DNA of 64,000 bases. Source: Rhizobium johnstonii 3841 (lineage in GTDB: Bacteria > Pseudomonadota > Alphaproteobacteria > Rhizobiales > Rhizobiaceae). Under the pieces are notes generated by a model. It ran no database searches, was not told the DNA's origin, and was given only the letters and a program-made list of their open reading frames with translations. The stretch covers positions 372,001 to 436,000 of the forward strand of contig NC_008381.1 of NCBI RefSeq assembly GCF_000009265.1, written 5' to 3'. The translations under genes and the position numbers were made by a program. Shown one piece after another: positions 33,420 to 41,999 of this stretch (position 1 is the stretch's first letter; the number at the start of each line of letters is the position of its first letter).

Positions 33420-34451
33420 TCAGAAAGCAATCTGCACTTTCATGGACTTGCTGCGGTCGCCCGCCAATTCGAAGGCCGCGACGGCCTCTTCGATCCCAAA
33501 GACACCGGTCAGCAGCGGCTTCAGATCGACGCGACGCGCGTTGATCAGTTCGACGGCGAGCGCAAATTCCTCGTGAAAACGGAATGTGCCGCGCATCTCG
33601 ATTTCCTTCGCCACGATCATGTTCTGCGGGATCGAGACATCGCCGCCAAGGCCGAGCTGCACGAGAATGGCGCGGGGCTTAAGCGTCTCCAGGCCGGCGC
33701 GCACGGCCCTCTCATTGCCCGACGCTTCGAACATGACATCGAAATATCCCTTGTCAGCGCTGTAAGCCGCAAGGTCGGCAGCATGGGTGGCAACATTGAT
33801 CGTTCGATCGGCGCCGCTGGTGCGGGCGATTGCCAGAACGCTGTCCGTCACGTCGGTCGCGACGATTTCGCGGGCGCCGAGAACGCGCGCCGCGACGATC
33901 GCCAACATCCCAATGGGGCCGCAACCGGTGACCAGCACGCGTTTGCCCAGCAGCGAGCCGGCGCGGTTTGCCGCATGCAGCGTCACGGCAAAGGGTTCGG
34001 CAAAGGCGGCCTCGTGAATGGAAATGCCGTCAGTGACCTTGTGGCACTGCCAACGCTCTGCCACCAGCCGCTGGCGAAAACCGCCCTGAATATGCGGCAT
34101 CGGCATGGCGCTGCCGTAAAACCGCATGTTGAGGCAGTGGTTTTGCTGCCCCTTCAGGCAATATTGGCAATGGTTGCACGGCCGGCTCGGGGAAACCGCG
34201 ACACGGTCTCCGACGGCAAGATCGGCGACGCCGGAGCCCAGCGCCTTGACCGTGCCGGCGATCTCATGGCCGAGGATCATCGGTTCGCGCAGGCGAACGG
34301 TGCCGAAACCGCCGTGATTGTAATAATGCAGGTCGGAACCGCAGATGCCGCCGGCTTCGATGGCAATCTCCACCTGCCCGGCGCCCGCAACCTCCGGCTC
34401 GCGCTCTTCGATCCTCAGATCCTTGGCAGCATGAATGACGATGGCTTTCAT
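33420..34451 (-). CDS. idnD: Zinc-dependent alcohol dehydrogenase, L-idonate 5-dehydrogenase-like
   Basis: A 343-residue medium-chain dehydrogenase. Catalytic zinc ligands are C37 (GGICGSD), H62 and E63 (LGHEIAG); structural cysteines are at 92, 95, 98 and 106. The cofactor segment VLVTGCGPIGMLAIVAAR is intact. ATG 34451 gives the usual length. Its closest functional kin by pattern (YYNHGGFGTVRLREPMILG) are L-idonate 5-dehydrogenases, which oxidise L-idonate to 5-ketogluconate. It is cotranscribed with the 2-hydroxyacid dehydrogenase, 10 bases apart. Confidence 0.88.
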   Translation of the reverse strand: MKAIVIHAAKDLRIEEREPEVAGAGQVEIAIEAGGICGSDLHYYNHGGFGTVRLREPMILGHEIAGTVKALGSGVADLAVGDRVAVSPSRPCNHCQYCLKGQQNHCLNMRFYGSAMPMPHIQGGFRQRLVAERWQCHKVTDGISIHEAAFAEPFAVTLHAANRAGSLLGKRVLVTGCGPIGMLAIVAARVLGAREIVATDVTDSVLAIARTSGADRTINVATHAADLAAYSADKGYFDVMFEASGNERAVRAGLETLKPRAILVQLGLGGDVSIPQNMIVAKEIEMRGTFRFHEEFALAVELINARRVDLKPLLTGVFGIEEAVAAFELAGDRSKSMKVQIAF

Positions 34452-34461
34452 ATCGGGACCC

Positions 34462-35403
34462 TCACACGACAGGAGTTGGAAGCGGGCTACCGGCAAAATG
34501 CGCAGCGAGATTGTCTCTGACCAGTTGGCCCATGGCCTTGCGGGTCTCGACAGTGCCAGAGCCGTGATGGGGCTGCAACACGACGTTCCCAAGCGTCAGG
34601 AAACGGGCATCGATCTTGGGTTCGTTCAGGAAGACATCAAGGCCAGCCGCCTGGATGGTGCGGTCTTGAAGGGCTGCGATCAGCGCCTCTTCGTCGACGG
34701 TCGTCCCGCGCGAGACATTGATCAAGATGCCGTTAGGGCCGAGCGCTTTAAGCACCTCAGCATTGATGATCTTCATGGTCGCCTCCCCGCCGGGGACGAT
34801 GACGATCAGAAAGTCGGCCCAATCCGCAAGCGCGATCAGGTCGGGTTCATAGGCGTAAGCCACATCCTTGTGATTGTGGCGGGCGAAATAGGAGATGTCG
34901 CAGCCGAACGCGGCAGCCCTTCTGGCGATTGCCTTGCCGATCCGGCCCATGCCGGCGATCCCCACCTTCTTGCCCGAGACGCGCGTCACCAGCGGCATGG
35001 CGACACTGCCCCATTGGCCGGAGCGGACCAAAACATCGGCCTGCGGGATCTGCCGTGCCGTGGCAAGCAGCAGTCCGAGGGCGATATCGGCGACATCTTC
35101 GGTCAGCACATCGGGGGTGTTCGTGACGCGAATGCCGTTGGCGCGGGCATAGGACAAGTCGATTGCGTCGGTGCCGACGCCGTAACAGGAGACGATTTCC
35201 AGTTTCGGCAATTGCGCCATCAGCTCTGCGGACGCTCCGAGTTCGCCGCGGGTCGCTATGGCGCGGATATCCTTGCCGACCCTGGAGATCAGCTCCTGCC
35301 GGTCTGTCGCTTCCCAGAGGCGATGGATGCGGTAGTTCGCCTCCAGATCCACCATGTCCCATTCCGGATAAGCTCCGGCCATCAAGATTTCTACCTCAGG
35401 CAT
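34462..35403 (-). CDS. D-2-hydroxyacid dehydrogenase family (2-ketogluconate/glyoxylate reductase-like)
   Basis: A 313-residue NAD(P)-dependent dehydrogenase. Rossmann motif GMGRIG at 151-156; catalytic residues R232 (NVSRGTTVDE), E261 (FLNEPKID) and H279 (LQPHHGSG). ATG 35403 is preferred because GGAAACGGA precedes it; ATG 35421 would add six residues. In an idonate/gluconate cluster it may reduce 2-keto- or 2,5-diketogluconate, as GhrB-type enzymes do. It shares the divergent operator at 35436 with the IdnO-type operon. Confidence 0.88.
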   Translation of the reverse strand: MPEVEILMAGAYPEWDMVDLEANYRIHRLWEATDRQELISRVGKDIRAIATRGELGASAELMAQLPKLEIVSCYGVGTDAIDLSYARANGIRVTNTPDVLTEDVADIALGLLLATARQIPQADVLVRSGQWGSVAMPLVTRVSGKKVGIAGMGRIGKAIARRAAAFGCDISYFARHNHKDVAYAYEPDLIALADWADFLIVIVPGGEATMKIINAEVLKALGPNGILINVSRGTTVDEEALIAALQDRTIQAAGLDVFLNEPKIDARFLTLGNVVLQPHHGSGTVETRKAMGQLVRDNLAAHFAGSPLPTPVV

Positions 35404-35435
35404 TCCGTTTCCATCCCGCATTTTGACAGTTGATT

Positions 35436-35451
35436 ATGTTATCGATAACAT
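35436..35451. promoter_or_regulatory. Perfect 16-bp GntR/IdnR-type operator
   Basis: ATGTTATCGATAACAT, a perfect palindrome, lies in the divergent region between the hydroxyacid dehydrogenase operon and the IdnO-type operon, 33 and 87 bases from their start codons. It is identical to the copy at 37811. Confidence 0.85.
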
Positions 35452-35537
35452 ATAATTCGGAAAAGGGATGTCAAGTGAGTTTCACCGTCAGCGGCAGCGT
35501 AAGCCGTTGCCCGCGGGAGACCGGAGGAGTGATTTGT

Positions 35538-36302
35538 ATGAAGAACTTGTTTGATCTTACCGGACGGCGCGCCCTGATCACCGGCTCGAGCCAGGGGATC
35601 GGCTATGCCCTGGCCGAAGGCCTGGCGCAGCATGGCGCCGAGGTGATCATCAATGGCCGCACGCCCGAAAGCGTCAAACGTGCGGTCGAGAGCCTCAAGG
35701 ATCAAGGCCTGTCTGCCCATGCGGCGATCTTCGACGTGACCAGCAAGGACGCTGCCAAAGAAGGCATAGACGCGATCGAAACCGATATCGGGCCGCTCGA
35801 CATCCTGATCAACAATGCCGGCATGCAGTTTCGCACGCCGCTGGAAGATTTTCCTGCGGACAAATGGGAACTGCTGCTGACCACCAATATTTCGAGCGTG
35901 TTCTACGTCGGCCAAGCGGCAGCCAAACCCATGATCGCCCGCGGCCAGGGCAAGATCATCAACATCGCTTCCGTTCAAAGCGAACTGGCGCGCCCCGGCA
36001 TTGCTCCCTATACGGCGACCAAGGGTGCGGTGCGCAATCTGACCCGCGGCATGTGCGCCGATTGGGCCAAGTACGGCCTGCAGATCAACGCGATTGCGCC
36101 GGGCTATTTCAAGACGCCGCTCAATCAGGCGCTCGTCGACAATCCCGAGTTCTCGTCCTGGCTCGAGAAGCGGACACCAGCCGGACGCTGGGGCAATGTC
36201 GAGGAATTGGTGGGTGCCGCCGTTTTCCTGTCAGGCCGCGGCTCGTCGTTTATCAACGGGCACACGCTTTATGTCGACGGCGGCATCACGACCTCCCTTT
36301 GA
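35538..36302 (+). CDS. idnO: Short-chain dehydrogenase, gluconate 5-dehydrogenase (IdnO)-like
   Basis: A 254-residue SDR: cofactor motif TGSSQGIG near the N-terminus (LTGRRALITG), NNAG in ILINNAGMQF, catalytic Ser in NIASVQS and the YTATK tyrosine-lysine pair. The C-terminal INGHTLYVDGG is usual. ATG 35538 follows GGAGGAGTG; the open frame upstream covers the operator. IdnO-type enzymes reduce 5-ketogluconate to D-gluconate, the substrate of the kinase encoded next. Confidence 0.9.
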   Translation: MKNLFDLTGRRALITGSSQGIGYALAEGLAQHGAEVIINGRTPESVKRAVESLKDQGLSAHAAIFDVTSKDAAKEGIDAIETDIGPLDILINNAGMQFRTPLEDFPADKWELLLTTNISSVFYVGQAAAKPMIARGQGKIINIASVQSELARPGIAPYTATKGAVRNLTRGMCADWAKYGLQINAIAPGYFKTPLNQALVDNPEFSSWLEKRTPAGRWGNVEELVGAAVFLSGRGSSFINGHTLYVDGGITTSL

Positions 36303-36315
36303 TAGAGACGAGACC

Positions 36316-36873
36316 ATGGATTTCGAGAAAAAGGCGCCACCCCTGGCCGTCGTCGTCATGGGCGTCAGCGGCTGCGGCAAATCCTCGGTCGGAGAGCATC
36401 TCGCCGCTCGAAACGGCCTGCCGTTTCTGGAAGGTGACCAACTCCATCCTGCCGGAAATGTCGAGAAGATGGCGAAGGGCATACCGCTTGCTGACGACGA
36501 CCGCCTGCCCTGGCTCGATCGGATCGGCGAGGAAATAAGGACCGCGCAAGAAGCATCGCAAGGGCTGGTGATTTCCTGTTCGGCGCTGAAGAGAAGCTAT
36601 CGCGACAGGTTGAGACAGGCGGCGGACGGGCACCTCGCCTTTGTTTTCCTCGAAGGGTCCCGCGATCTGCTGCTGTCTCGGATGCAGGCCCGTCAGGGCC
36701 ATTTCATGCCCGCGACTTTGCTCGACAGCCAGTTGCAGACGCTGGAGCCGCCGACCGGTGAAGCTGGTGTTGTGACGGTGGCGATCGATAATGCGTTGGA
36801 TGATATCGTGGCACTGGCTTGCAAGGGACTGAGCGGCATGGCCGTCAAGGGAGGAGATTATCATGCAGGATGA
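36316..36873 (+). CDS. gntK: Gluconokinase
   Basis: A 185-residue kinase with Walker A GVSGCGKSS close to the N-terminus and the GntK/IdnK hallmarks FLEGDQLHPAGNVEKMAKG, ISCSALKRSYRDRLR and QARQGHFMPATLLDSQ. It would phosphorylate D-gluconate to 6-phosphogluconate for the Entner-Doudoroff or pentose-phosphate routes. It starts 13 bases after the IdnO-type gene and overlaps the next gene by 11 bases. Confidence 0.93.
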   Translation: MDFEKKAPPLAVVVMGVSGCGKSSVGEHLAARNGLPFLEGDQLHPAGNVEKMAKGIPLADDDRLPWLDRIGEEIRTAQEASQGLVISCSALKRSYRDRLRQAADGHLAFVFLEGSRDLLLSRMQARQGHFMPATLLDSQLQTLEPPTGEAGVVTVAIDNALDDIVALACKGLSGMAVKGGDYHAG

Positions 36874-37756
36874 CTACAGAGCAGATGTCGCCGTCATCGG
36901 TGCCGGCATCATGGGAACGGCAATCGTCACACGATTGATCGAAACCGGGCATAAGGTTTTCGTCTTCGATCTGGATACCGAAAAAGTCGCGGCTTTGGAG
37001 GCCAAGGGTGCGCGCCCGGCCGGCTCCGTGGAGGAAGCGGTCTCACGGTCGGCGTTTTGTGTGCTCAGCCTCAATCACGCAAATATCGTCCGCGCCGTCG
37101 TCTTCGGCGAAAAGGGTGTTGCGGCGGCGGCAAATGCCGACAAGGTGTTGATCGACATGTCCTCGATCGACCCGGCCGACACGGCCGACATGGCGGCGCG
37201 GTTGCGTCGGGAAACGGGCATGGCATGGGTGGATTGCCCGCTTTCCGGCGGCGTGCCGGGTGCGCTGAGCGGGCGCCTGACGATCATGGCGGGCGGCAGC
37301 GCTGAGGATTTCGAACGGGCGCGCGTGGTGATGCGGCATCTTGCCGCCAATTACACGCTGATGGGTGCATCGGGCGCCGGGCAGACGACGAAGCTGATCA
37401 ATCAATTGTTTTGCGCCGTGCTGTTTCAGGCCGTCGCCGAGGCGGTCAAGCTCGCTGAAGCCGGCGGCGTCGATCCGGCCGCCATTCCAACAGCCCTTGC
37501 CGGCGGCAGGGCAGACAACCGGATAATGCAGGAATTCATGGCAAAATTCGCTGCCCGGGATTTCTCGCCGACAGGCAGAATCGACAACATGTTGAAGGAC
37601 CTGGATTCGCTTCAGGCCTTTGCGCTGAAGACCAAGACGCCATTGCCGATGACCGGCTCGGTGGTCGAGATTCACCGCCTGCTCTGCGCTGCCGGGCTTG
37701 GAGCAAGAGACTCGGCTGAGATGATGCGTCTTCTCGACGGATTTCAGCCCGGCTGA
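36863..37756 (+). CDS. Beta-hydroxyacid dehydrogenase family (3-hydroxyisobutyrate / tartronate-semialdehyde reductase-like)
   Basis: A 297-residue NAD(P)-dependent enzyme: cofactor motif VIGAGIMGTAIVTRLI, substrate-binding DCPLSGGVPGALSGRLTIM (about residues 125-143), and catalytic lysine in GAGQTTKLINQL. It overlaps gntK by 11 bases. The true substrate is unknown; the family includes reductases of tartronate semialdehyde and related three- to six-carbon acids, so it may handle a side product of hexonate metabolism. Confidence 0.85.
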   Translation: MQDDYRADVAVIGAGIMGTAIVTRLIETGHKVFVFDLDTEKVAALEAKGARPAGSVEEAVSRSAFCVLSLNHANIVRAVVFGEKGVAAAANADKVLIDMSSIDPADTADMAARLRRETGMAWVDCPLSGGVPGALSGRLTIMAGGSAEDFERARVVMRHLAANYTLMGASGAGQTTKLINQLFCAVLFQAVAEAVKLAEAGGVDPAAIPTALAGGRADNRIMQEFMAKFAARDFSPTGRIDNMLKDLDSLQAFALKTKTPLPMTGSVVEIHRLLCAAGLGARDSAEMMRLLDGFQPG

Positions 37757-37810
37757 CGTCAATTTCCCGGGAAATTTGGGATCCTCATCTTTCCGCTTGA
37801 CCATCCATAA

Positions 37811-37826
37811 ATGTTATCGATAACAT
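37811..37826. promoter_or_regulatory. Perfect 16-bp GntR/IdnR-type operator before the sugar-acid importer
   Basis: A second exact copy of ATGTTATCGATAACAT, 37 bases upstream of the ATPase start GTG. It places the ABC importer under the same repressor as the idonate enzymes. Confidence 0.85.
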
Positions 37827-37863
37827 ACAGCCAATGACAACCGCAGCTTTGGGAGGAGCCACA

Positions 37864-39360
37864 GTGGAAGCCAAGAGACTGCTGGAGTTCCAGTCGATCA
37901 CCAAGAGCTTCGGCGGGACGCAAGCGCTGCGCGACGTCTCGATCGACCTTCGCGAGGGGGAAATCCTCGCGCTGCTGGGGGAAAACGGCGCCGGCAAATC
38001 GACGCTCATCAAGACGCTTGCCGGCATCTACAAGCCCGATACCGGCGACATCCTTTTTCGCGGTCAGAGCTACCATCATCGTCCTCCCAAGCCGAACGAG
38101 CGGCAGCCGGTTGCCTTCATCCACCAGGATCTCGGTTTGATCGAGTGGATGACGGTCGGCGAGAACATGGGCCTATCGCAGGGCTTCTCGATGCGTCGCG
38201 GCCTGATCGATTGGAACAGGACGCAGGCGCGTGCCAAGGAAGCCTTGAAATTGGTCGGTTGCGACTTTGATCCCACGACGCGGGTCTCGGCGCTGTCGCG
38301 TACCGAGAAATCGCTTGTCGCCATTGCCCGTGCGCTTGCCGTCGAAGCCGACGTTCTGGTGCTAGACGAGCCGACGGCGAGCCTTCCCGCCGATGAAGTC
38401 GATCGGCTTTTCAATGCGATCCGCCCCTTAAAGGATCGCGGCGTCGGCATGATCTACGTTTCCCACAGGCTCGACGAGATTTTCCGGATTGCCGATCGGG
38501 TCGCCGTTCTGCGCGACGGCTGCATGGTGGGACAGAAGCCCGTCAGCGAGACGACCCCCGAGGAGTTGGTGATGATGATCATCGGCCGCAGCGGCGACAG
38601 CCTCTTTTCCAAGACCGCGATCACGCCCGGCAAGGCGATCGTTGAGGTCCGCGATCTCGTTTGCGCCGGCACAGGCCCGATATCCTTCGATATCCGCGAG
38701 GGCGAGCTTCTGGGACTGGCTGGATTGCGTGGCGCCGGTCAGGAACGGATCGGCCGCGCCCTGTTCGGCTGCGAGCCCTTCAACGGCTCGGTTCTGCTGC
38801 ATGACGAGGCCCCGGACCTTTCCAGCCCGAGACGGGCCATGGCCTCGGGCATCGGCTTGATCGCCCGTGACCGGACGGAAGAATCCGTGGCGCTCTCGCT
38901 TTCCATTCGGGAAAATACCTACCTCAATCCGGGAGCCGTCGGACGTGGACTTTTGTCCTTCCTGTCGCCGCGCGGCGAAGCCGACCTTGCCCATAAGATC
39001 GGCCATTCCGTCGGCCTGCGGCCGAACGACCCGGATCTGCCGGTGGAGGCCCTGTCGGGCGGCAATCAGCAGAAAGTGGTCGTCGGCCGCTGGCTGGCGA
39101 CCGGCCGCAAGTTGCTGGTCGCGGAAGATCCGACCGCCGGCGTCGACATCGGCGCGCGTGCGGAGATCTACCGTCTGATCACCCAGGCGCTCGAGGCCGG
39201 TCTCGCGGTTGTCGTGGTGTCGACGGATTTCGAGGAAATCGCCCATATCTGCCACCGCGCGCTGGTTTTCTCGCGCGGGAAAATCGTCAGCGAACTGACT
39301 GGAAGCGCTCTGACGACGGAGGCGGTCATCACGGCCGCATCCGCGTCGGAAGCCGCTTGA
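37864..39360 (+). CDS. Sugar-type ABC ATPase (RbsA/XylG family), two nucleotide-binding domains
   Basis: A 498-residue dual ATPase. Domain 1 has Walker A GENGAGKST, an altered signature LSRTEKS and Walker B VLVLDEPTAS. Domain 2 has the usual degenerate P-loop (LRGAGQERIG), a good signature LSGGNQQK and AEDPTAGVD. GTG 37864 with GGGAGGAG seven bases upstream is chosen over ATG 37834, which lacks a site. With the permease and binding protein that follow it makes a complete CUT2-type importer, presumably for L-idonate, gluconate or a related acid, given the shared operator. Confidence 0.9.
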   Translation: MEAKRLLEFQSITKSFGGTQALRDVSIDLREGEILALLGENGAGKSTLIKTLAGIYKPDTGDILFRGQSYHHRPPKPNERQPVAFIHQDLGLIEWMTVGENMGLSQGFSMRRGLIDWNRTQARAKEALKLVGCDFDPTTRVSALSRTEKSLVAIARALAVEADVLVLDEPTASLPADEVDRLFNAIRPLKDRGVGMIYVSHRLDEIFRIADRVAVLRDGCMVGQKPVSETTPEELVMMIIGRSGDSLFSKTAITPGKAIVEVRDLVCAGTGPISFDIREGELLGLAGLRGAGQERIGRALFGCEPFNGSVLLHDEAPDLSSPRRAMASGIGLIARDRTEESVALSLSIRENTYLNPGAVGRGLLSFLSPRGEADLAHKIGHSVGLRPNDPDLPVEALSGGNQQKVVVGRWLATGRKLLVAEDPTAGVDIGARAEIYRLITQALEAGLAVVVVSTDFEEIAHICHRALVFSRGKIVSELTGSALTTEAVITAASASEAA

Positions 39361-39378
39361 GCCATCGGGAGAACAGCT

Positions 39379-40419
39379 ATGCAATCCATTGAATCCACGG
39401 CGCTGGAGCCGACCAAGAGCGAAATGGCCGGTCTGTCCACCGGACAGAAGATCGGGCGCCTGATCCCGGTCTACGGGCTGGTTATCCTGACCGTCGGCCT
39501 GATCGTGATCTTCTCGATCCTTCTGCCCGATACGTTCCCGACCCTGTTGAACGTCCGCTCGATCGTGTCCGACAAGGCCATCATTGCGCTTCTGTCGCTG
39601 GCTGCGATGATCCCGATGGCATCGGGTCGCATCGATCTGACCGTCGGCTATGGCATCGTGCTCTGGCACATTCTCGCCATCAGCCTGCAAACTGCCTACG
39701 GCCTGCCCTGGCCGGTCGCGGTCGTCATAGTGCTCGCGCTCGGCATCCTCACCGGCTTCATCAACGGCCTGCTGGTCGAGGTCGCGAAAATCGACAGTTT
39801 CATTGCGACGCTCGGCACCGGAACGGTCCTCTATGCGCTTGCGCTCTGGCACACCGGCGGGCGACAGGTGGTCGGCGTCCTGCCGGAGGGATTCTATGCG
39901 CTGAACGGCACCATGCTGTTCGGCCTGCCCATCACCGGCTTCTACGTGCTCCTGATCGCCATCTGCATGTGGATCGTGCTCGAATACCTGCCGATCGGCC
40001 GTTACCTCTACGCCATCGGCGCCAATCCGAAGGCGGCGGCCCTCAATGGCATTCCCGTCCGCAAATTCGTGATCGGCGCATTCGTCACCTCGGGGCTGCT
40101 CGCGGCTCTGACCGGGGTCCTTCTCGCCTCGAAGCTGCGCATCGGCCAGGCAAGCGTCGGCCTCGAATATCTCCTGCCGGCGCTTGTCGGCGCATTCCTC
40201 GGATCGACGACGATCAAGCCCGGCCGGGTGAACGTCTGGGGTACCTTGATCGGCGTCATCATCCTGGCGGTCGGAATATCAGGAATTCAGCAATTCGGCG
40301 GGTCGTTCTTCGTCGAACCGCTGTTCAACGGTGTGACCCTGCTGATTGCCATCGGCATAGCAGGTTACGCCCAGCGCAAGCGCGGAGCTGTGAGGAGGAT
40401 CACACCCGCATCCAAATGA
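39379..40419 (+). CDS. Sugar-type ABC permease (RbsC family)
   Basis: A 346-residue permease with about nine to ten hydrophobic helices. Family marks are MASGRIDLTVGYGIVLWH, ATLGTGTVLYALALWHTGGR and the coupling-loop region YAIGANPKAAALNGIPVRK. Start ATG 39379 follows CGGGAGAA. Only one permease gene is present, so it should act as a homodimer. Confidence 0.9.
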   Translation: MQSIESTALEPTKSEMAGLSTGQKIGRLIPVYGLVILTVGLIVIFSILLPDTFPTLLNVRSIVSDKAIIALLSLAAMIPMASGRIDLTVGYGIVLWHILAISLQTAYGLPWPVAVVIVLALGILTGFINGLLVEVAKIDSFIATLGTGTVLYALALWHTGGRQVVGVLPEGFYALNGTMLFGLPITGFYVLLIAICMWIVLEYLPIGRYLYAIGANPKAAALNGIPVRKFVIGAFVTSGLLAALTGVLLASKLRIGQASVGLEYLLPALVGAFLGSTTIKPGRVNVWGTLIGVIILAVGISGIQQFGGSFFVEPLFNGVTLLIAIGIAGYAQRKRGAVRRITPASK

Positions 40420-40421
40420 GG

Positions 40422-40441
40422 ATGCCGGCTCATCCCGGCAT
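40422..40441 (+). promoter_or_regulatory. Hairpin between permease and binding-protein genes
   Basis: ATGCCGG (40422-40428) pairs with CCGGCAT (40435-40441) in the 51-base gap just upstream of the binding-protein ribosome site. It may protect the 5' end of a processed binding-protein mRNA. Confidence 0.4.
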
Positions 40442-40470
40442 TTCACAACAAACAAAATGGAGGAGTGAAC

Positions 40471-41568
40471 ATGAAGCGCAGAACATTATTGCAGGCAACG
40501 GTCGCAACCGTCGCCGTTATGCTCAGCATGCCGGCATGGGCCGATTCGATGGCCGACGCCAAAGCCGTGGTCGAAAAGTATGCTTCCAAGGTGAGCGCCT
40601 GGGATGGCCCGACGAGCGGCCCCAAGGGCGCTGCCGGAAAGAACATCGTCATTCTTGCCGGTGATATGAAAAACGGCGGCATCCTCGGCGTGGTCAATGG
40701 CGTTCAGGAAGCGGCAGGCGCGCTCGGCTGGACGGTGAAGGCTCTTGACGGCGCCGGTTCGATCGGCGGACGGACCGCGGCGTTCGGCCAGGCCATGGCG
40801 CTGAAGCCGGATGGCATCATCATCAACGGCTTTGACGCGGTCGAGCAGAAGCCGGCGATGGAAGCGGCCAAGGCTGCCGGCATTCCGATGGTTTCCTGGC
40901 ACGCCGCCTCGGCCGTCGGTCCGGTTCCCGAAGTCGGTGTCTTCGCAAACGTCACCACTGACGCGATGGAAGTGTCGAAGTCTGCAGCGGATTGGGCCTT
41001 CGCCGATGCCGCCGGCAAGCCGGGCGTCATCATCTTCACCGACTCCACCTATGCGATCGCGATTGCCAAGGCCGATCGCATGAAGAAGGAGATCGAGGAT
41101 CTCGGCGGCACCGTGCTCGAATATGTCGACACGCCGATCGCCGAAACCTCTCAACGCATGCCGCAGCTGACCACATCGCTTCTGCAGAAGTATGGCGCGA
41201 AGTGGACGCATTCGCTGGCGATCAACGACCTCTATTACGATTTCATGGGACCTTCGCTCGCTTCGGCCGGTATTGCCGGTGATGGAAAACCGGTGAACGT
41301 CGCAGCCGGCGACGGTTCGGAGAGCGCCTATCAGCGTATCCGCGCCAAGCAGTTCCAGGCCGTCACGGTCGCCGAGCCGCTCAACCTCCAGGGCTGGCAG
41401 CTCGTCGACGAATTGAACCGCGCCTTTGCGAAAGCTCCATGGTCCGGCTACGTGTCGCCGCTCCATGTGGTGACCAGCGAGAACGTCGAGTTTGACGGTG
41501 GACCGAAGAATAGCTTCGATCCCGACAACGGCTATCGCGATCAATACAAGAAAATCTGGGGCAAATAG
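40471..41568 (+). CDS. Periplasmic sugar-type ABC substrate-binding protein
   Basis: A 365-residue binding protein of the periplasmic-binding-protein-4 (ribose/xylose) class. A Sec signal peptide ends at about residue 25 (SMPAWA). The core shows NIVILAGDMKNGGILGVVNGVQ, GIIINGFDAVEQKPAMEAA and the hinge AVTVAEPLNLQGWQLVDELN. ATG 40471 is chosen over GTG 40465 because AATGGAGGAG gives better spacing. It closes the importer; unlike most such operons, the binding protein is last of the three. Confidence 0.9.
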   Translation: MKRRTLLQATVATVAVMLSMPAWADSMADAKAVVEKYASKVSAWDGPTSGPKGAAGKNIVILAGDMKNGGILGVVNGVQEAAGALGWTVKALDGAGSIGGRTAAFGQAMALKPDGIIINGFDAVEQKPAMEAAKAAGIPMVSWHAASAVGPVPEVGVFANVTTDAMEVSKSAADWAFADAAGKPGVIIFTDSTYAIAIAKADRMKKEIEDLGGTVLEYVDTPIAETSQRMPQLTTSLLQKYGAKWTHSLAINDLYYDFMGPSLASAGIAGDGKPVNVAAGDGSESAYQRIRAKQFQAVTVAEPLNLQGWQLVDELNRAFAKAPWSGYVSPLHVVTSENVEFDGGPKNSFDPDNGYRDQYKKIWGK

Positions 41569-41579
41569 TCCTCCCTCCC

Positions 41580-41603
41580 AGGGCGTATCGACCGATACGC
41601 CCT
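41580..41603 (+). terminator. Perfect long stem-loop after the binding-protein gene
   Basis: AGGGCGTATCG pairs with CGATACGCCCT around a two-base loop, 11 bases after the binding-protein stop. It lacks a T-run, so it may be a 3' protective or attenuating structure before the small gene at 41661 rather than a full terminator. Confidence 0.55.
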
Positions 41604-41660
41604 GATCCTACGACAGCGCGCCATCGATCCAGCTCCGGCGAGTTTTGGAAAAGAGAACCT

Positions 41661-41999
41661 ATGATCATTCGTTATGCTTTGTTTGAAGGCGAAATCCATC
41701 CCGGTAAAGAAGGGGAATTCCGCGAATTCGTGCGGCAGCGGCTCGTCCCTCTCTGGACGAAATTTCCGGGCGCCGAGGAAATCCGGGTGCTGCACGGGAT
41801 GGAGCGCGACGAAGGCGCCCCGATCTATGCCATGGCCTTGGCCATTCGTTATCCCGATATGGATGCGGTGAACGCGGCACTTCTCTCCGATGTGCGGTCA
41901 GAGAGCCGCGAGGTCACCGGCGAACTCCTGCAGCTCTTTACCGGCAAGGTGCACCATCACGTATTCGCGGCCAACGAATATGCACCGCATATTGCTTGA
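41661..41999 (+). CDS. Small protein of unknown function, dimeric alpha/beta-barrel-like
   Basis: A 112-residue protein with good codon bias and an AAGAGAA ribosome site. It starts MIIRYALFEGEIHPGKEGEF and contains AMALAIRYPDMDAVNAALLS; the strand-helix pattern and length resemble small dimeric ferredoxin-like barrels (EthD or mutarotase type). No signature residues allow a firm assignment. As the last gene of the sugar-acid operon it could be a mutarotase or lactone-handling protein; that is a guess. Confidence 0.7.
   Translation: MIIRYALFEGEIHPGKEGEFREFVRQRLVPLWTKFPGAEEIRVLHGMERDEGAPIYAMALAIRYPDMDAVNAALLSDVRSESREVTGELLQLFTGKVHHHVFAANEYAPHIA

Noticed and set aside
38428..39852. 474-codon minus-strand frame opposite the sugar ABC genes
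   Set aside because: Antisense to an ATPase with recognisable motifs; composition is that of a complement artefact.
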